A stretch of 64,000 nucleotides of DNA, from the NCBI GenBank assembly GCA_030681895.1, contig JAUXRI010000331.1, positions 1 to 64,000 on the forward strand. The letters run 5' to 3'. The stretch is from Myxococcales bacterium (GTDB lineage Bacteria > Myxococcota > Myxococcia > Myxococcales > Myxococcaceae). Within the stretch, counting starts at the first letter, position 1. Each line of letters opens with the position of its first letter. A program made the translations under genes and the position numbers. The notes below the pieces were generated by a model. It made no database searches and was not told where the DNA came from. It saw nothing but the letters and a program-made list of their open reading frames with translations. Below, one piece after another: positions 1 to 8,749 of the stretch.

Positions 1-412
1 GGCGCTGCTGCGCGAGCCGCCCCCAGGCTTCGGCAGACAGCGAGGGCTGACCGGCCATGCGCCCCAGCTTCGCGATGAGCTCGAGCGTCTCGGCGTCCGA
101 CGGGCTGGTGAAGAGCGCGCGGCGGGCTTCAGTGAGCGCGCCTTTCGGATCCTGCGACTCCATCAACTGACGGGCGCGGGCGACGTGATCGACCGAGCGC
201 GCGTCGTGCTTGAGCGCCAGCGCGTCGACCGGCTGCACGGGCTCTTCGACCTTCGCGAACGGCAGCCCGGAGTCAGGCATCGAGAGCACCGGCATCACCT
301 TCGAGACGATGACGGGCGTGGGCTTTGGCGTGACGGTGGTGGTTCGGGTGGAACCCTCGCAGGCGGCGAACGCGAGGGCGGCGGCAACGGCGGCGACGAT
401 CTGGTTCTTCAT
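1..412 (-). CDS. Lipoprotein with TPR-like region (5' part only)
   Basis: The gene runs off the left edge of the window, so only the first 137 codons are visible. It starts at an ATG (410-412, reverse strand). The N-terminus is a short Lys/Asn-Gln stretch, an Ala-rich hydrophobic core and a lipobox-like LAFAAC, so it is probably lipid-anchored and faces the periplasm. A Pro/Thr/Val-rich spacer follows. From about residue 80 the sequence (ARARQLMES, GALTEARRALFTSPSDAETLELIAKLGRMAG) has the helix-turn-helix spacing of a tetratricopeptide repeat. Its function is not recognised; TPR lipoproteins commonly scaffold envelope complexes. It is divergent from the gene at 578, with a 165-bp shared upstream region in which no clear operator was seen. 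Confidence 0.7.
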   Translation of the reverse strand, partial: MKNQIVAAVAAALAFAACEGSTRTTTVTPKPTPVIVSKVMPVLSMPDSGLPFAKVEEPVQPVDALALKHDARSVDHVARARQLMESQDPKGALTEARRALFTSPSDAETLELIAKLGRMAGQPSLSAEAWGRLAQQR

Positions 413-577
413 ACGGGCTCTTTCGGTCCTTGGTGGGAGGGGGTGACGTGCTTCCCGAGGAAGAGACAAAGCGAGCGTCGTGCCAGCCCGTAACCGTGCG
501 TGGGCCGACAGATCTCTGCTGGGTGCGGACAATCGGCCACGTGCGAGGCGGGTGCGTGCGTGGTCTGCTGCGCGCGC

Positions 578-1762
578 ATGACGTTGCGCTGGGCATTTCC
601 CGATTCGTCGGAGCAGGACGCGAGAGCCGCCGTCGACTCGCGCATCGACGCGTGGTGGGCGGCGCTGACTGCACGACGCGCTGAGCTCGCCGCCTTCCTC
701 CGTGGCGACAGCCGGTTCGATGTGCCGTCGTTCATCTCGGAGCAGCTGAGCGCCATCGACTCGGAGCTCTGCTGGGAGCTCGCGCCAGGCGCAAAGCCCA
801 GACTGGTGATCAGCTGCGAGGCCGAACGTCACCTGCAACCGCTCGTTCGGCGCGTCGTGAGCCGCGCACCGGCCGAGCTCGGCCTCGAGCTCTTCGATCA
901 TCGCCCCGCGGAGCCGCTCCAAGCAGCGCTCTTCAAGGCCCGAGGCCAGACAGGCGTCGACGGGGCAGGGTGGACGGTGGAACTCTCGGAGCAGCCGTAC
1001 GGAATGCTGGAGCTGTGCTGGCGATCGTCGCGAACCGACGAGAAGGCCCGGCACGCGGCGTTCGTGATGACGCAGACGTTGCTCGGCGAGAAGACGTTGC
1101 CCGACTGGGTCGCGGGCGTGACCGTCGACGCACCACCATCGATCTTCTCGAAGCTGCTCGGCGCGGGCAGACCGTCAGCGCTCTCGGCGACCTCGCTCTC
1201 CGGCCGGGTGGAGGCGCTCAAGCGCTCGTGGCTCGATCGCCAGGCCGATCAGCCGCTGCTCGTCTCCTCGCGCGTGGGCCGAGACGCCAATTGGAGCCTC
1301 GTTCGCCTCGAGCCCCAGCCCGCGAACGACTTTCCAGCCCAGAAGGATCTGCAGAGCGCGCGCACCGCGAACGTCGAGTTCTTCATGGCCACCCGCTCCG
1401 GCGCTCCGTTCGCGTCGTCCCGGTTCTCTCGTTTCGGCGAGACGTTTCTCTACGTGAAGACCGACGGCTTCGGCGACGACGGCTTCTCGAACACCCTGGC
1501 GATCGAAGAGGCGCTCGACAAAGCGCTGGCTGAAGGACACCTGGGCCGGGCCATCGGCGCGGGCACTGGCACCCGGTACTCGTACGTCGACCTGGTCGTC
1601 AGCGATCCCGCCCGCGCGCTGGAGCGGATCGTGCCGGTTCTTCGCGACGGAAAGCTCCCGCGTCGCGCCTGGATTCTCTTCTTCGACGACACCCTCGCCG
1701 CCGAGTGGGCAGGCGTCTGGCCCGAGACTCCGCCGCCTCCGTCGTTTCCTGCTTCCCAATGA
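578..1762 (+). CDS. Hypothetical protein, possible DUF695/RraB-like fold
   Basis: This 394-residue protein has no signal peptide or membrane segment and is probably cytoplasmic. The ATG at 578 (MTLRWAFPD) was preferred to an in-frame ATG at 500 because the extra 26 residues look like non-coding Cys/Arg-rich sequence; no strong Shine-Dalgarno sequence supports either. The first third includes an LVISCEAE-type strand and a GLELFDHRP segment. The last third contains LAIEEALDKALAEG, GAGTGTRYSYVDLVV and a closing RAWILFFDD strand. That ending resembles proteins annotated as DUF695 or RraB-like, but this is recall of a pattern, not an alignment. The stop lies 32 bp before the downstream ATPase gene, so the two are probably co-transcribed. 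Confidence 0.6.
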   Translation: MTLRWAFPDSSEQDARAAVDSRIDAWWAALTARRAELAAFLRGDSRFDVPSFISEQLSAIDSELCWELAPGAKPRLVISCEAERHLQPLVRRVVSRAPAELGLELFDHRPAEPLQAALFKARGQTGVDGAGWTVELSEQPYGMLELCWRSSRTDEKARHAAFVMTQTLLGEKTLPDWVAGVTVDAPPSIFSKLLGAGRPSALSATSLSGRVEALKRSWLDRQADQPLLVSSRVGRDANWSLVRLEPQPANDFPAQKDLQSARTANVEFFMATRSGAPFASSRFSRFGETFLYVKTDGFGDDGFSNTLAIEEALDKALAEGHLGRAIGAGTGTRYSYVDLVVSDPARALERIVPVLRDGKLPRRAWILFFDDTLAAEWAGVWPETPPPPSFPASQ

Positions 1763-1794
1763 GTCAGAGGGCGGGCATTGAACCGGTGTCCTCC

Positions 1795-4700
1795 ATGAAG
1801 TGGGTTGTCCCGTTCAGCGTGTTGGTGCTGGCGTCATCGGCCCTCGCGGCGCCCGACGCCGGCGTCGCCTCGTGCGTCGAACTCGAGCAGCGCCTCGCGT
1901 CGGCCCAGCGGACCTTGAGCACGTGCTTCGAAGGTGCGCGCTCCGCCAACGCCGCCCGGGAGAAGTGCGAAGCAGGGCTCGATGAGTCCACCGATCGCCT
2001 TCAGTCGACCCAGGCGCGCGTCGACAGCTGCGTGCAGGAGCAGACGGAACTCTGCCAGGAGACCGCCATCTTCGCGGCCTCGCTCCTCCAGGGCACCGCG
2101 CGCGACGTCGGCTCGTGCGTGCCGTCGGGGACCCGGCAGCAGCTCCAGTCGCTGGTGACGGCCTGGGCCGCGACCTCGAAGAACCTCGCGCAGCTCGACG
2201 ACTACCTGAGCGGCGCGAGCGACGTGTTGCCACGCGTGGTGGGCGTCAGCGAGCCCGAGCGACGGCTCTCGAGGATCATCGGCGTCAAGCAGGGCAGCCC
2301 CGCGTGGAACCGGCGCCTTCTCATCGCCGCGTTCCGCCTCACCGCGCCTGATACGTGGACGCGGCTGAAGCGCCAGGGCACCGTCGCGATCGACGCCTTC
2401 TTCGATTCGCGTGGGCCGCTCCCGGCTGGCTTCATCGAAGAGGCGAACGGCGAACACGAAGGGCCGGTCGGGCCCGCCGGGCCACCGCTGACGGCCGCGC
2501 TGCGTGTGGTGCTCTCGTATCTCGAGGTCGCCGATTGCGAGGACCGCTCCGAGTCGCGCGAATGTGGGCGCGCGCGCCAATTGCTCGAGCTGCTCGACGA
2601 CGCCGGCCCGCTCATCGTTCGCCGCCGCGTGGAGGACATGTGGGCCACTCCGTGTGACGCGCTCTCGTCCGACACGCTGCGCGCCTGGCTGCAGGACTTC
2701 CCCGCGAGCAATCGAAAAGACAAAGAGGCCGCGCTCGCCGAGCTGACGAAGGCGGCCACCAGCAAGTTGTTCCTCTGTTACCTCTCTGACGTCGAGGGCG
2801 ACCCGTCGTACCGCGCGTGGGTGACGCCGCGGCTGCCTGCCCGGGCACCAGTCGGTGACAACCGCAACGCCATGCCGCTCGAGGCCTTCGCGCAGCACGT
2901 GAAGGAAGGCGATGCGCTCGACCGCTGTGGCCGGGCCGTGCGCGCGCTGCAGCGCCTGGAGCCGAAGGGCTGCTCCATCGATCGCCCCGAGGCGCTCACC
3001 ACGTTGTCTGCCTGGTCGCACCAGCCGCTGCCCGCCCAGTCGTCCGACGACGCGCAGCTCTGCCAGAAGGTCGCCTCGCTGTTGTGGAGCGGCGCCGCCG
3101 TCGAAATTCCCGCCTCGCCCGGCGAAGAGGTGAAGGTCGACAACGAAGGCAGCTCACCGATCGGCGCGCTTCGGCAGGCCTGTGATGAGCGCCAGGGCGT
3201 GGGCCCGGTGTTCGAGCAGGGGCTGCTCGCGTTGCACGCCATCGGGAAGGACCTGGGAGAGCCCTCGAGCGCGTCTCCCTGGCGCCTCGACAGCACGGGC
3301 ACCCGGCCGCACGAGATGGCGCAGTTCGAAGAGGCCGAGTCGTACGGTGGCTGGCTCCAGCACCTGTTGAACCAGACGAGCGCGTACGAGGCCCTCGAAC
3401 TCTCTCGCGTGCGCGCTGATGATTGCCGCGAGCACCCCAGAGGCAGTCACTACGACTGCGAGCTCATCGCGTCGCTCGATCAGACGTGGTCACGGTACCG
3501 GCGGGTGACGTTCGCGAGCGCGGGTGGGCTGGTGGTGCTCATCGTCGTGCTGACCTGGCTGTCCCGGCTGAAGCGGGCTCGCACCACCTTCGCCTCGTCG
3601 ATGCGCACCGTGCGCGAGAGCCTTGGTGCCCTCGGGTTGAACGCAGAGCCCGACAGTTGGCGGCTCCTCTTCCCGTCGCGGCACGACACGCTGTTGCTCG
3701 ACCTGCCTCGCACCCCGGCGTGGGACCGCTGGGGCACCGACGCCTGCGCGATCCTGTCGACCGGCACCACGGCGCTGCGAGAGGCCGACGTCAACCACGC
3801 CGCGTCGGTCGCGCTCCGCGAAGAAGTTCACGTGGTGTTCCTGCTGCACGCCGACACGGCGGTGCCCGACCTGGGCGCCGTGCGCGCGACGCTCGACTGG
3901 GCCGCGCGTGGAGGGACCCGTGCCGTCACGGTGCTCCCGCTCGCGCTGTCTCGCCTCGCGTGGGCCACGCGCGATGAAGATCTGCTCGACCTCGTCGAGG
4001 CGGCCACCCTGCGCGGCAACCCCTTCGAGGTGCGAGGCCCGGTGCGCAGCTCGAGCCAGTTCTGGAATCGTGAGCGCCTCGTCGCGGGGCTGCTGACCGA
4101 AGCCCGCAAGGGAAACTGGACCGTCGTCACCGGCCTGCGTCGCTTCGGCAAGTCGTCGCTGGCCCTCGAGGTCGCGCGGCGCATGACGGGCCCGTCGGCG
4201 TACGTCGATCTCGCGGGGTTTCATCACGAGGTGTCGTACGGCGAGACGCCTGCCGTGGCGGTCGAGGCGATCTTGCGCACCCTCGTTGCGCGGCTCTCCG
4301 AGTCGGCGTCGGCGCGATATCCCGCGGCCGTCGTTCCTCCGCTCCCCACCGTGGCCCTCGATGCTCCGGCGCTCGCGGCGTGGCTACGTTCGCTCACCGC
4401 CGCGTGTGGCCAGTCGAGTGGCACTGCGCCGCCGCCGCTGCTGCTGGTCGTGGACGAGGTCGAGCAGTTGTTGACCGCGCCGCCCGAGAAGCTGGGCCGT
4501 GCGCTCGACGTGATGGCGACGCTCCTGGGTCGGTTGCGGAGCGCGCTGGCCGAGCCGTCGTCACCCAACACCGGCAGCTCGGTCAGCGTGGTGTTGTGCG
4601 CCGCGTTGCATCCGCTCCTCTGGGCGCCGCTCTCGACGCTGGGTGGGCAGAGCTTGATGGGCGCCTTCCCCAGTCTCTGCGTGCCGGCGCTCGACGATGA

Positions 4701-5289
4701 AGCCGCGCACGCGATGATGCGTGGCCTCGGCTCACGTCAGGGCATCCGCTTCGATGACGACGCGCTCACGGAGTTGGTGGTGGCGTCCCATGGCGTGCCG
4801 CTGCTCCTGCGCCGGTTGGGGACTTCAGTGCTCGAGCTCTACGACGCGGATCGCGCGAGGCAGGGTGCGCTCGGCGCGATGCGCATCGGCGTGGAGGGCG
4901 CGCGCGAAGCCATCAAGCGGGAACAGAAGGGTGGGTCGCCGCTGCGCGTGTGGGTCGAGAGTGAGATCGCCCAGGCCGACACGTCCGCGGGAGTGCTGCT
5001 GCGCGCGCTCGCCGGCGCCGAGCGGGTCAGCGTGACGGCGCTCGAGCAGCTCGTCGAGGCCCAGGTGATGGAGCGCTTTGGCGCCACCGGCATCAGCGAG
5101 CACCTCGCGCCGGTGGAGCTGCGCCGTCGCGCGCAAGAGGCCGCAAGCGTGATGGTTCGGCTGCTGGCCGAGTCGAAGCTGCTCGTCGCGCACGGCGATC
5201 ACACCTCGCCCGAGGCGTACTCGCTGCCCGATGGCGTGTTGCGCCGCATTCTGCAGGACTCGCGGCGTGCCGAGGCGAAGAGCGCGTGA
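1795..5289 (+). CDS. Membrane-anchored P-loop ATPase with predicted periplasmic N-half
   Basis: This is a 1164-residue protein. Residues 1-18 form a signal peptide (MKWVVPFSVLVLASSALAA). Residues 19-570 form a long, mostly helical, Cys-containing region predicted to be periplasmic. A single transmembrane helix lies at about 572-593 (GGLVVLIVVLTWL). The C-terminal 570 residues should be cytoplasmic. They contain a Rossmann-like segment, then the linker NPFEVRGPV before the ATPase, a Walker A loop GLRRFGKSS at 780-788, a Walker B LLLVVDEVEQL near 883-893, and winged-helix-like C-terminal segments. The ATPase part resembles STAND/archaeal ATPase-type NTPases. An alternative ATG at 1759 overlaps the previous stop (ATGA) but would put 12 residues before the signal peptide. 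The role is unknown; the topology suggests transmembrane signalling. Confidence 0.75.
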   Translation: MKWVVPFSVLVLASSALAAPDAGVASCVELEQRLASAQRTLSTCFEGARSANAAREKCEAGLDESTDRLQSTQARVDSCVQEQTELCQETAIFAASLLQGTARDVGSCVPSGTRQQLQSLVTAWAATSKNLAQLDDYLSGASDVLPRVVGVSEPERRLSRIIGVKQGSPAWNRRLLIAAFRLTAPDTWTRLKRQGTVAIDAFFDSRGPLPAGFIEEANGEHEGPVGPAGPPLTAALRVVLSYLEVADCEDRSESRECGRARQLLELLDDAGPLIVRRRVEDMWATPCDALSSDTLRAWLQDFPASNRKDKEAALAELTKAATSKLFLCYLSDVEGDPSYRAWVTPRLPARAPVGDNRNAMPLEAFAQHVKEGDALDRCGRAVRALQRLEPKGCSIDRPEALTTLSAWSHQPLPAQSSDDAQLCQKVASLLWSGAAVEIPASPGEEVKVDNEGSSPIGALRQACDERQGVGPVFEQGLLALHAIGKDLGEPSSASPWRLDSTGTRPHEMAQFEEAESYGGWLQHLLNQTSAYEALELSRVRADDCREHPRGSHYDCELIASLDQTWSRYRRVTFASAGGLVVLIVVLTWLSRLKRARTTFASSMRTVRESLGALGLNAEPDSWRLLFPSRHDTLLLDLPRTPAWDRWGTDACAILSTGTTALREADVNHAASVALREEVHVVFLLHADTAVPDLGAVRATLDWAARGGTRAVTVLPLALSRLAWATRDEDLLDLVEAATLRGNPFEVRGPVRSSSQFWNRERLVAGLLTEARKGNWTVVTGLRRFGKSSLALEVARRMTGPSAYVDLAGFHHEVSYGETPAVAVEAILRTLVARLSESASARYPAAVVPPLPTVALDAPALAAWLRSLTAACGQSSGTAPPPLLLVVDEVEQLLTAPPEKLGRALDVMATLLGRLRSALAEPSSPNTGSSVSVVLCAALHPLLWAPLSTLGGQSLMGAFPSLCVPALDDEAAHAMMRGLGSRQGIRFDDDALTELVVASHGVPLLLRRLGTSVLELYDADRARQGALGAMRIGVEGAREAIKREQKGGSPLRVWVESEIAQADTSAGVLLRALAGAERVSVTALEQLVEAQVMERFGATGISEHLAPVELRRRAQEAASVMVRLLAESKLLVAHGDHTSPEAYSLPDGVLRRILQDSRRAEAKSA

Positions 5290-5320
5290 GCGCCGAACGC
5301 GGTAGATCGGTGCTCGAGCC

Positions 5321-6619
5321 ATGAGTTTTCGCTGGAAGAAGTTCGGAGGCATGCTGGCAGGCGCCGCGCCGCTCGTCGGGGCCTTCATCTCGCTCGCATG
5401 GCTCGGCTGGTCTGTCGACGCCGAACCGACGTCGGTCTTCCTCGCGATGGCGCGTCATCCCATCGGCGCGATCGCGCTCATTCAGACGTTCTACACGGCG
5501 CTCCTCGGGCTGCTGTGGATGCGCTACCGACCGTTCAAGGCACCCGAGGGCGTCGAGTGGCCGAAGGTGTCGGTCATCATCCCCGCGTACAACGAGGGGC
5601 CGATGGTGGGCCGGAGCATTCGCAGCGTCGCGGCCTGCGCGTACCCGAAGGACAAGCTCGAGGTGATCGTCGTCGACGACGGCTCGCGTGACGACACGTT
5701 CTTCCACATGCAGTTCTTGCGACGGGAGTTCCCCGATCTGGTGAAGCTGGTGCGCTTCTCTGGCAACCGCGGCAAACGCTCGGCGCTGGTGGCGGGCATT
5801 CGTGCGGCAACCGGCGACTTCATCGTCACCATCGACTCCGACAGTGAGATCGACCCGCGCACGGTGCACGAGATGGTGACGCCGTTCCTCGCGGACCCGC
5901 AGGTCGGTGGCGTGGCTGGCCGCGTCGCCGTCCTCAACCGCGACAGCCCCATCAGCCGAATGCTCGAGGTGCAGTTCACCCTCGCGTTCGACTACGGCCG
6001 CGCCGCGCAGTCCGTCTACCGCACCGTCGCGTGTTGCCCCGGCGCGCTCTCGTCGTTCAGGAAGAGCATCATTCTGCCGTTCCTCGACGAGTGGGAGAAC
6101 CAGCGCTTCCTCGGGCGCCCGGTGAACCACGGCGAAGATCAGGCGCTCACCAACATCGTGCTGCGTCAGGGCTACGACACCGTCTACCAACGGCCTGCGG
6201 TGGTGAACACGCTGGTGCCGACGACGTACAGCCAGCTCTCGCGCATGTTCCTGAGGTGGGACCGCAGCTACATCGTCGAGGGCTTCTCGTTCGCGCGCTT
6301 CATGTTCACGCGGTACCGGAAGAACAACCGCCTGCTGCCGATCGTGACGTTCTTCGTCTCGAACCTGCGCTTCGTGCTGGTGGCGGTGGCCATCATGGAG
6401 GCGCCGAAGTTGTTCGACACCAACGTCACGGCGGTCGGGCGCAGCATCGTCGCGCTCCTCATCGGGACGATCTTCTCGGCGGCGTACTACCTGCGGTTCG
6501 AGCGCAGCTTCCGGTGGGTGTACGGCGTGCTGTACGCGGTGTTCTCGCTGGTGGCCCTGCAGTGGATTCTGCCGTGGGCGCTGGTGACGGTGCGGGATGA
6601 GCGTTGGGGCACGCGCTGA
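5321..6619 (+). CDS. Processive family 2 glycosyltransferase (NodC/hyaluronan-synthase-like)
   Basis: This 432-residue inner-membrane polymerase is predicted to transfer sugars from a nucleotide sugar to a growing polysaccharide. Two N-terminal helices (about 10-30 and 46-66) precede a cytoplasmic GT-A domain. The GT-A domain has VVDDGSRDD at 117-125, the DxD-type DSDS at 172-175, a CCPGALSSFR acceptor-region motif at 238-247, the catalytic-base-like GED at 271-273, and QLSRMFLRW at 305-313, corresponding to the Q..RW product-binding motif. Three C-terminal helices follow. This motif order is that of NodC, hyaluronan synthase and PgaC/IcaA enzymes, but the product (GlcNAc polymer, hyaluronan-like or other) cannot be read from sequence. 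The gene follows the ATPase by 31 bp and converges on the GT-C-like gene. Confidence 0.85.
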   Translation: MSFRWKKFGGMLAGAAPLVGAFISLAWLGWSVDAEPTSVFLAMARHPIGAIALIQTFYTALLGLLWMRYRPFKAPEGVEWPKVSVIIPAYNEGPMVGRSIRSVAACAYPKDKLEVIVVDDGSRDDTFFHMQFLRREFPDLVKLVRFSGNRGKRSALVAGIRAATGDFIVTIDSDSEIDPRTVHEMVTPFLADPQVGGVAGRVAVLNRDSPISRMLEVQFTLAFDYGRAAQSVYRTVACCPGALSSFRKSIILPFLDEWENQRFLGRPVNHGEDQALTNIVLRQGYDTVYQRPAVVNTLVPTTYSQLSRMFLRWDRSYIVEGFSFARFMFTRYRKNNRLLPIVTFFVSNLRFVLVAVAIMEAPKLFDTNVTAVGRSIVALLIGTIFSAAYYLRFERSFRWVYGVLYAVFSLVALQWILPWALVTVRDERWGTR

Positions 6620-6622
6620 CGG

Positions 6623-7834
6623 TCAGGCGGTCGTCGCCGGCGTAGAGAGCTCGAACCAGACCAGCAGCGCCGCCGTCGGCCACCACTGCAGCAGCAGCCT
6701 GTTGATGAGCGTGCCGTTCTCGGCGAACACCCGCACGCGCTCGGGGCCGAGGATGAGCACCAGGGCGATGAAGACGAAGCCAGCGAGCAGGGTCGCGCGC
6801 AATGCGGGCGAGGTGCCGTGCCGGGTTCGGGTGAGGAGCACCGCCAGCGCGATCGGCCAGAACACGCCCCACGTCATGACGTCGGTCCCGTGCCGCGCCA
6901 GCAGGGAGCCGAGCGTCGGGAGCCACTCGAGGGCCGGCGCGTTGATCGCGTGGTCGAAGACCTCGACGCCGTGCTGACGCAGCTGCCACCGCCACGTCGC
7001 GACGACCGCGACTGCCAGCAGCGCAGGCATCAGCTTCGGCCACAGCGGGCGGGCACGGTTGAGGGCGAGCGCTCCGAGCGTGGCCGCGACGACGTGCGGG
7101 AGCCCTTCGTCTTTCACGCCGGCGATCACCACCGACACCGCGCACGCGAGCGGGAGCCTGTCGGTCACCATGAAGCCGAGCACCGCCAGTCCGAGGAGCC
7201 CGACCGGGAGATCGATGTAGAGCGAGCGCGCGTGCACCCAGAGGAATGGGACGCCGACCACCAGCGCCAGGCCGAACATCTTTCGGGCTCCGTGCGCAGA
7301 GAGGAGCGGCCACCACGCCTCGAGCGCGGTCGCGAAGCAGGCGAGGCCGATCAGACTGGCGGCGACGACCTGCACCTCGAGCTGATCGACGCCGAGCGAG
7401 ACCCAGCCGATCGCGAGCGGCCAGAGCGGCGGGTAGCCAGGCGGAACCACGTGCTGTGTCGAATCCAGGGCCATGCGCACGCCGGTCGCGAAGCCGAGTG
7501 ACTCGAAGCGCGCCTTCGCCAACCAGACGAACTCGTCCCACTGCGTCGGCACCCACGGCCGCGCGAGGACGACGAGCGCCACCACGCCGAGGAGCGTCCA
7601 GGGGAAGTGCGCCGACGCCATCGACAGTGGGCGGGGCAGCTGGCGAACGAACAGCAGGAGCACGGCGCCGGTGATCATCCCGGGGAAGCCGAGCGCGCTC
7701 GTGAAGAGCAGGCCCAACGCGAGCGCCCATGAGGTGGGGGAGCGCAGACAGTCGAGCACCGGCTCTTTCGACACCACCGCGCGGAGCACGCTCCCGAGGA
7801 CGTGAAGCAGGGCGAGGCCGACGAAGGCGATCAT
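6623..7834 (-). CDS. Polytopic membrane protein, GT-C glycosyltransferase-like
   Basis: This 403-residue protein has about ten hydrophobic helices and starts at ATG (7832-7834). An acidic loop PTQWDEFVWLAKARFE lies just after the first helices, where GT-C (PMT/ArnT/GT39-like) enzymes carry their catalytic Asp/Glu pair. VVPPGYPPLWP and HARSLYIDLPVGLLG resemble the substrate-loop features of that superfamily, and a periplasmic FAENGTLINRLLLQWWP lies near the end. If it is a GT-C enzyme it would use a polyprenyl-phosphate sugar on the periplasmic side. Its location between a polysaccharide synthase and a PIG-L deacetylase supports a role in envelope glycan work. The family assignment rests on topology and loops, so it is moderate. 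Confidence 0.6.
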   Translation of the reverse strand: MIAFVGLALLHVLGSVLRAVVSKEPVLDCLRSPTSWALALGLLFTSALGFPGMITGAVLLLFVRQLPRPLSMASAHFPWTLLGVVALVVLARPWVPTQWDEFVWLAKARFESLGFATGVRMALDSTQHVVPPGYPPLWPLAIGWVSLGVDQLEVQVVAASLIGLACFATALEAWWPLLSAHGARKMFGLALVVGVPFLWVHARSLYIDLPVGLLGLAVLGFMVTDRLPLACAVSVVIAGVKDEGLPHVVAATLGALALNRARPLWPKLMPALLAVAVVATWRWQLRQHGVEVFDHAINAPALEWLPTLGSLLARHGTDVMTWGVFWPIALAVLLTRTRHGTSPALRATLLAGFVFIALVLILGPERVRVFAENGTLINRLLLQWWPTAALLVWFELSTPATTA

Positions 7835-7926
7835 CGCGGGTGGCCCTCGCGCGGGGACGCGATTTTCGAGGCGTCAACCGCGGGACTCGGGGCGCGTCGA
7901 GGTTGACGCTTTTTCACGTCAACCAC

Positions 7927-8262
7927 GAGCGCTCTGGAGTCCGCGGCGAGACGTGTTCCGAAGGTCGCCCGCCTCGCTCTGCTCACGGCCGCGCTTCTCA
8001 GACGTTGTGTCCCGACGCTTCGTCGAGAGCGCTGGTCTGCGTCAGCCGCGAACTGCCTGGAGTCGGTGGCGAGACGAATTCCGAGAGCGTTGCTCCCCTC
8101 GGCCGCGCTCCCCAGCCGACGTGTCCCGACGCTTCGTCGAGAGCGCTGGTCTGCGTCAGCCGCGAGCTGTCCGGAATCGGTGGCGAGACGAATTCCGAGC
8201 GTCGCTGGTGTGTCTGCGTTCACGGCCGCGCTCCGCAGACGACGTGCCCCGAAGTGTCGTCG
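7927..8262. repeat. Three tandem intergenic repeat units of about 100-122 bp
   Basis: Units begin at 7927, 8027 and 8141, each with GAGCGCT. Each contains a conserved core ending in CGGTGGCGAGACGAATTCCG (units 2 and 3; unit 1 is a diverged version), then a CGGCCGCGCT block, then CCCGACGCTTCGTCG. The junction blocks around 8008-8053 and 8118-8167 are nearly identical over about 46 bp. Unit spacing differs (100 and 114 bp), so reading frame is not kept, which argues against coding. The third unit overlaps the last codons of the small membrane protein gene on the minus strand. No gene was recognised between 7835 and 8219. The array could be an intergenic repeat family or a template for structured RNA. 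Confidence 0.7.
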
Positions 8263-8723
8263 CGCGCACAGTTCGACCGCAGCACACTGCCGCGGAGCTC
8301 GACCTCGACGCCCGCGTCCGGCCGGTTGGGCCAGGCGTACCGACCGAGTGGGAAGAGCACATCACCGTCATCGAGCACGACCTGCGCCTGCTGCTGGGGC
8401 CACGGCGCGACGCGCTGCACGTCGGCCAGGCTCGCGGTGACGGCGTCAGTCAACGCGCGGCGCTGCACTGGAGCATCTGCGCGCAACACGAAGAACGCGA
8501 TGCCTCCGGGAACCGACGCGACCAGGAGCGCGGCGAGCAGCGCGGGCCGGAATCGCTTCGTCCGCAGCACGACGAGCGAGGCGAGGAAGACGACCGCTCC
8601 CAGTGCAAGAGACAACGCCGCGTCGGGGAAGTGCTGCCGGGGCGCTCCGCCGACACTGTTCGCGCCATCAATCACGATCGACTCATGCGTCGACAGGGTG
8701 AAATGTGGGGACTCGTCGGCCAC
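8220..8723 (-). CDS. Small membrane protein of unknown function
   Basis: This 167-residue protein starts at GTG (8721-8723), 26 bp from the divergent PIG-L gene start. After a hydrophilic head of about 33 residues, two hydrophobic segments (LSLALGAVVFLASLVV and ALLAALLVASVPGGIAFFV) form a likely helical hairpin. A soluble domain of about 90 residues follows, probably periplasmic, with a VVLDDGDVLFPLGRYAWPN core and two Cys near the end (NCARDD, VVCGARP). No family was recognised. The 3' end runs into the tandem repeat array, so the C-terminus may have been altered by repeat spread. It may share a promoter region with the deacetylase. Confidence 0.55.
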   Translation of the reverse strand: MADESPHFTLSTHESIVIDGANSVGGAPRQHFPDAALSLALGAVVFLASLVVLRTKRFRPALLAALLVASVPGGIAFFVLRADAPVQRRALTDAVTASLADVQRVAPWPQQQAQVVLDDGDVLFPLGRYAWPNRPDAGVEVELRGSVLRSNCARDDTSGHVVCGARP

Positions 8724-8749
8724 GCCTGCGCTGTAGCAGGGGAAGACCA

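Noticed and set aside
1834..3021. Long open frame on the minus strand opposite the ATPase gene
   Set aside because: It is Arg/Gly-rich, lacks motifs and mirrors the codon bias of the plus-strand gene. GC-rich DNA often gives such antisense frames.
7831..8223. 130-residue frame across the tandem repeat
   Set aside because: Repeat spacing (100 and 114 bp) breaks the frame, and both strands are open only because of the GC bias.
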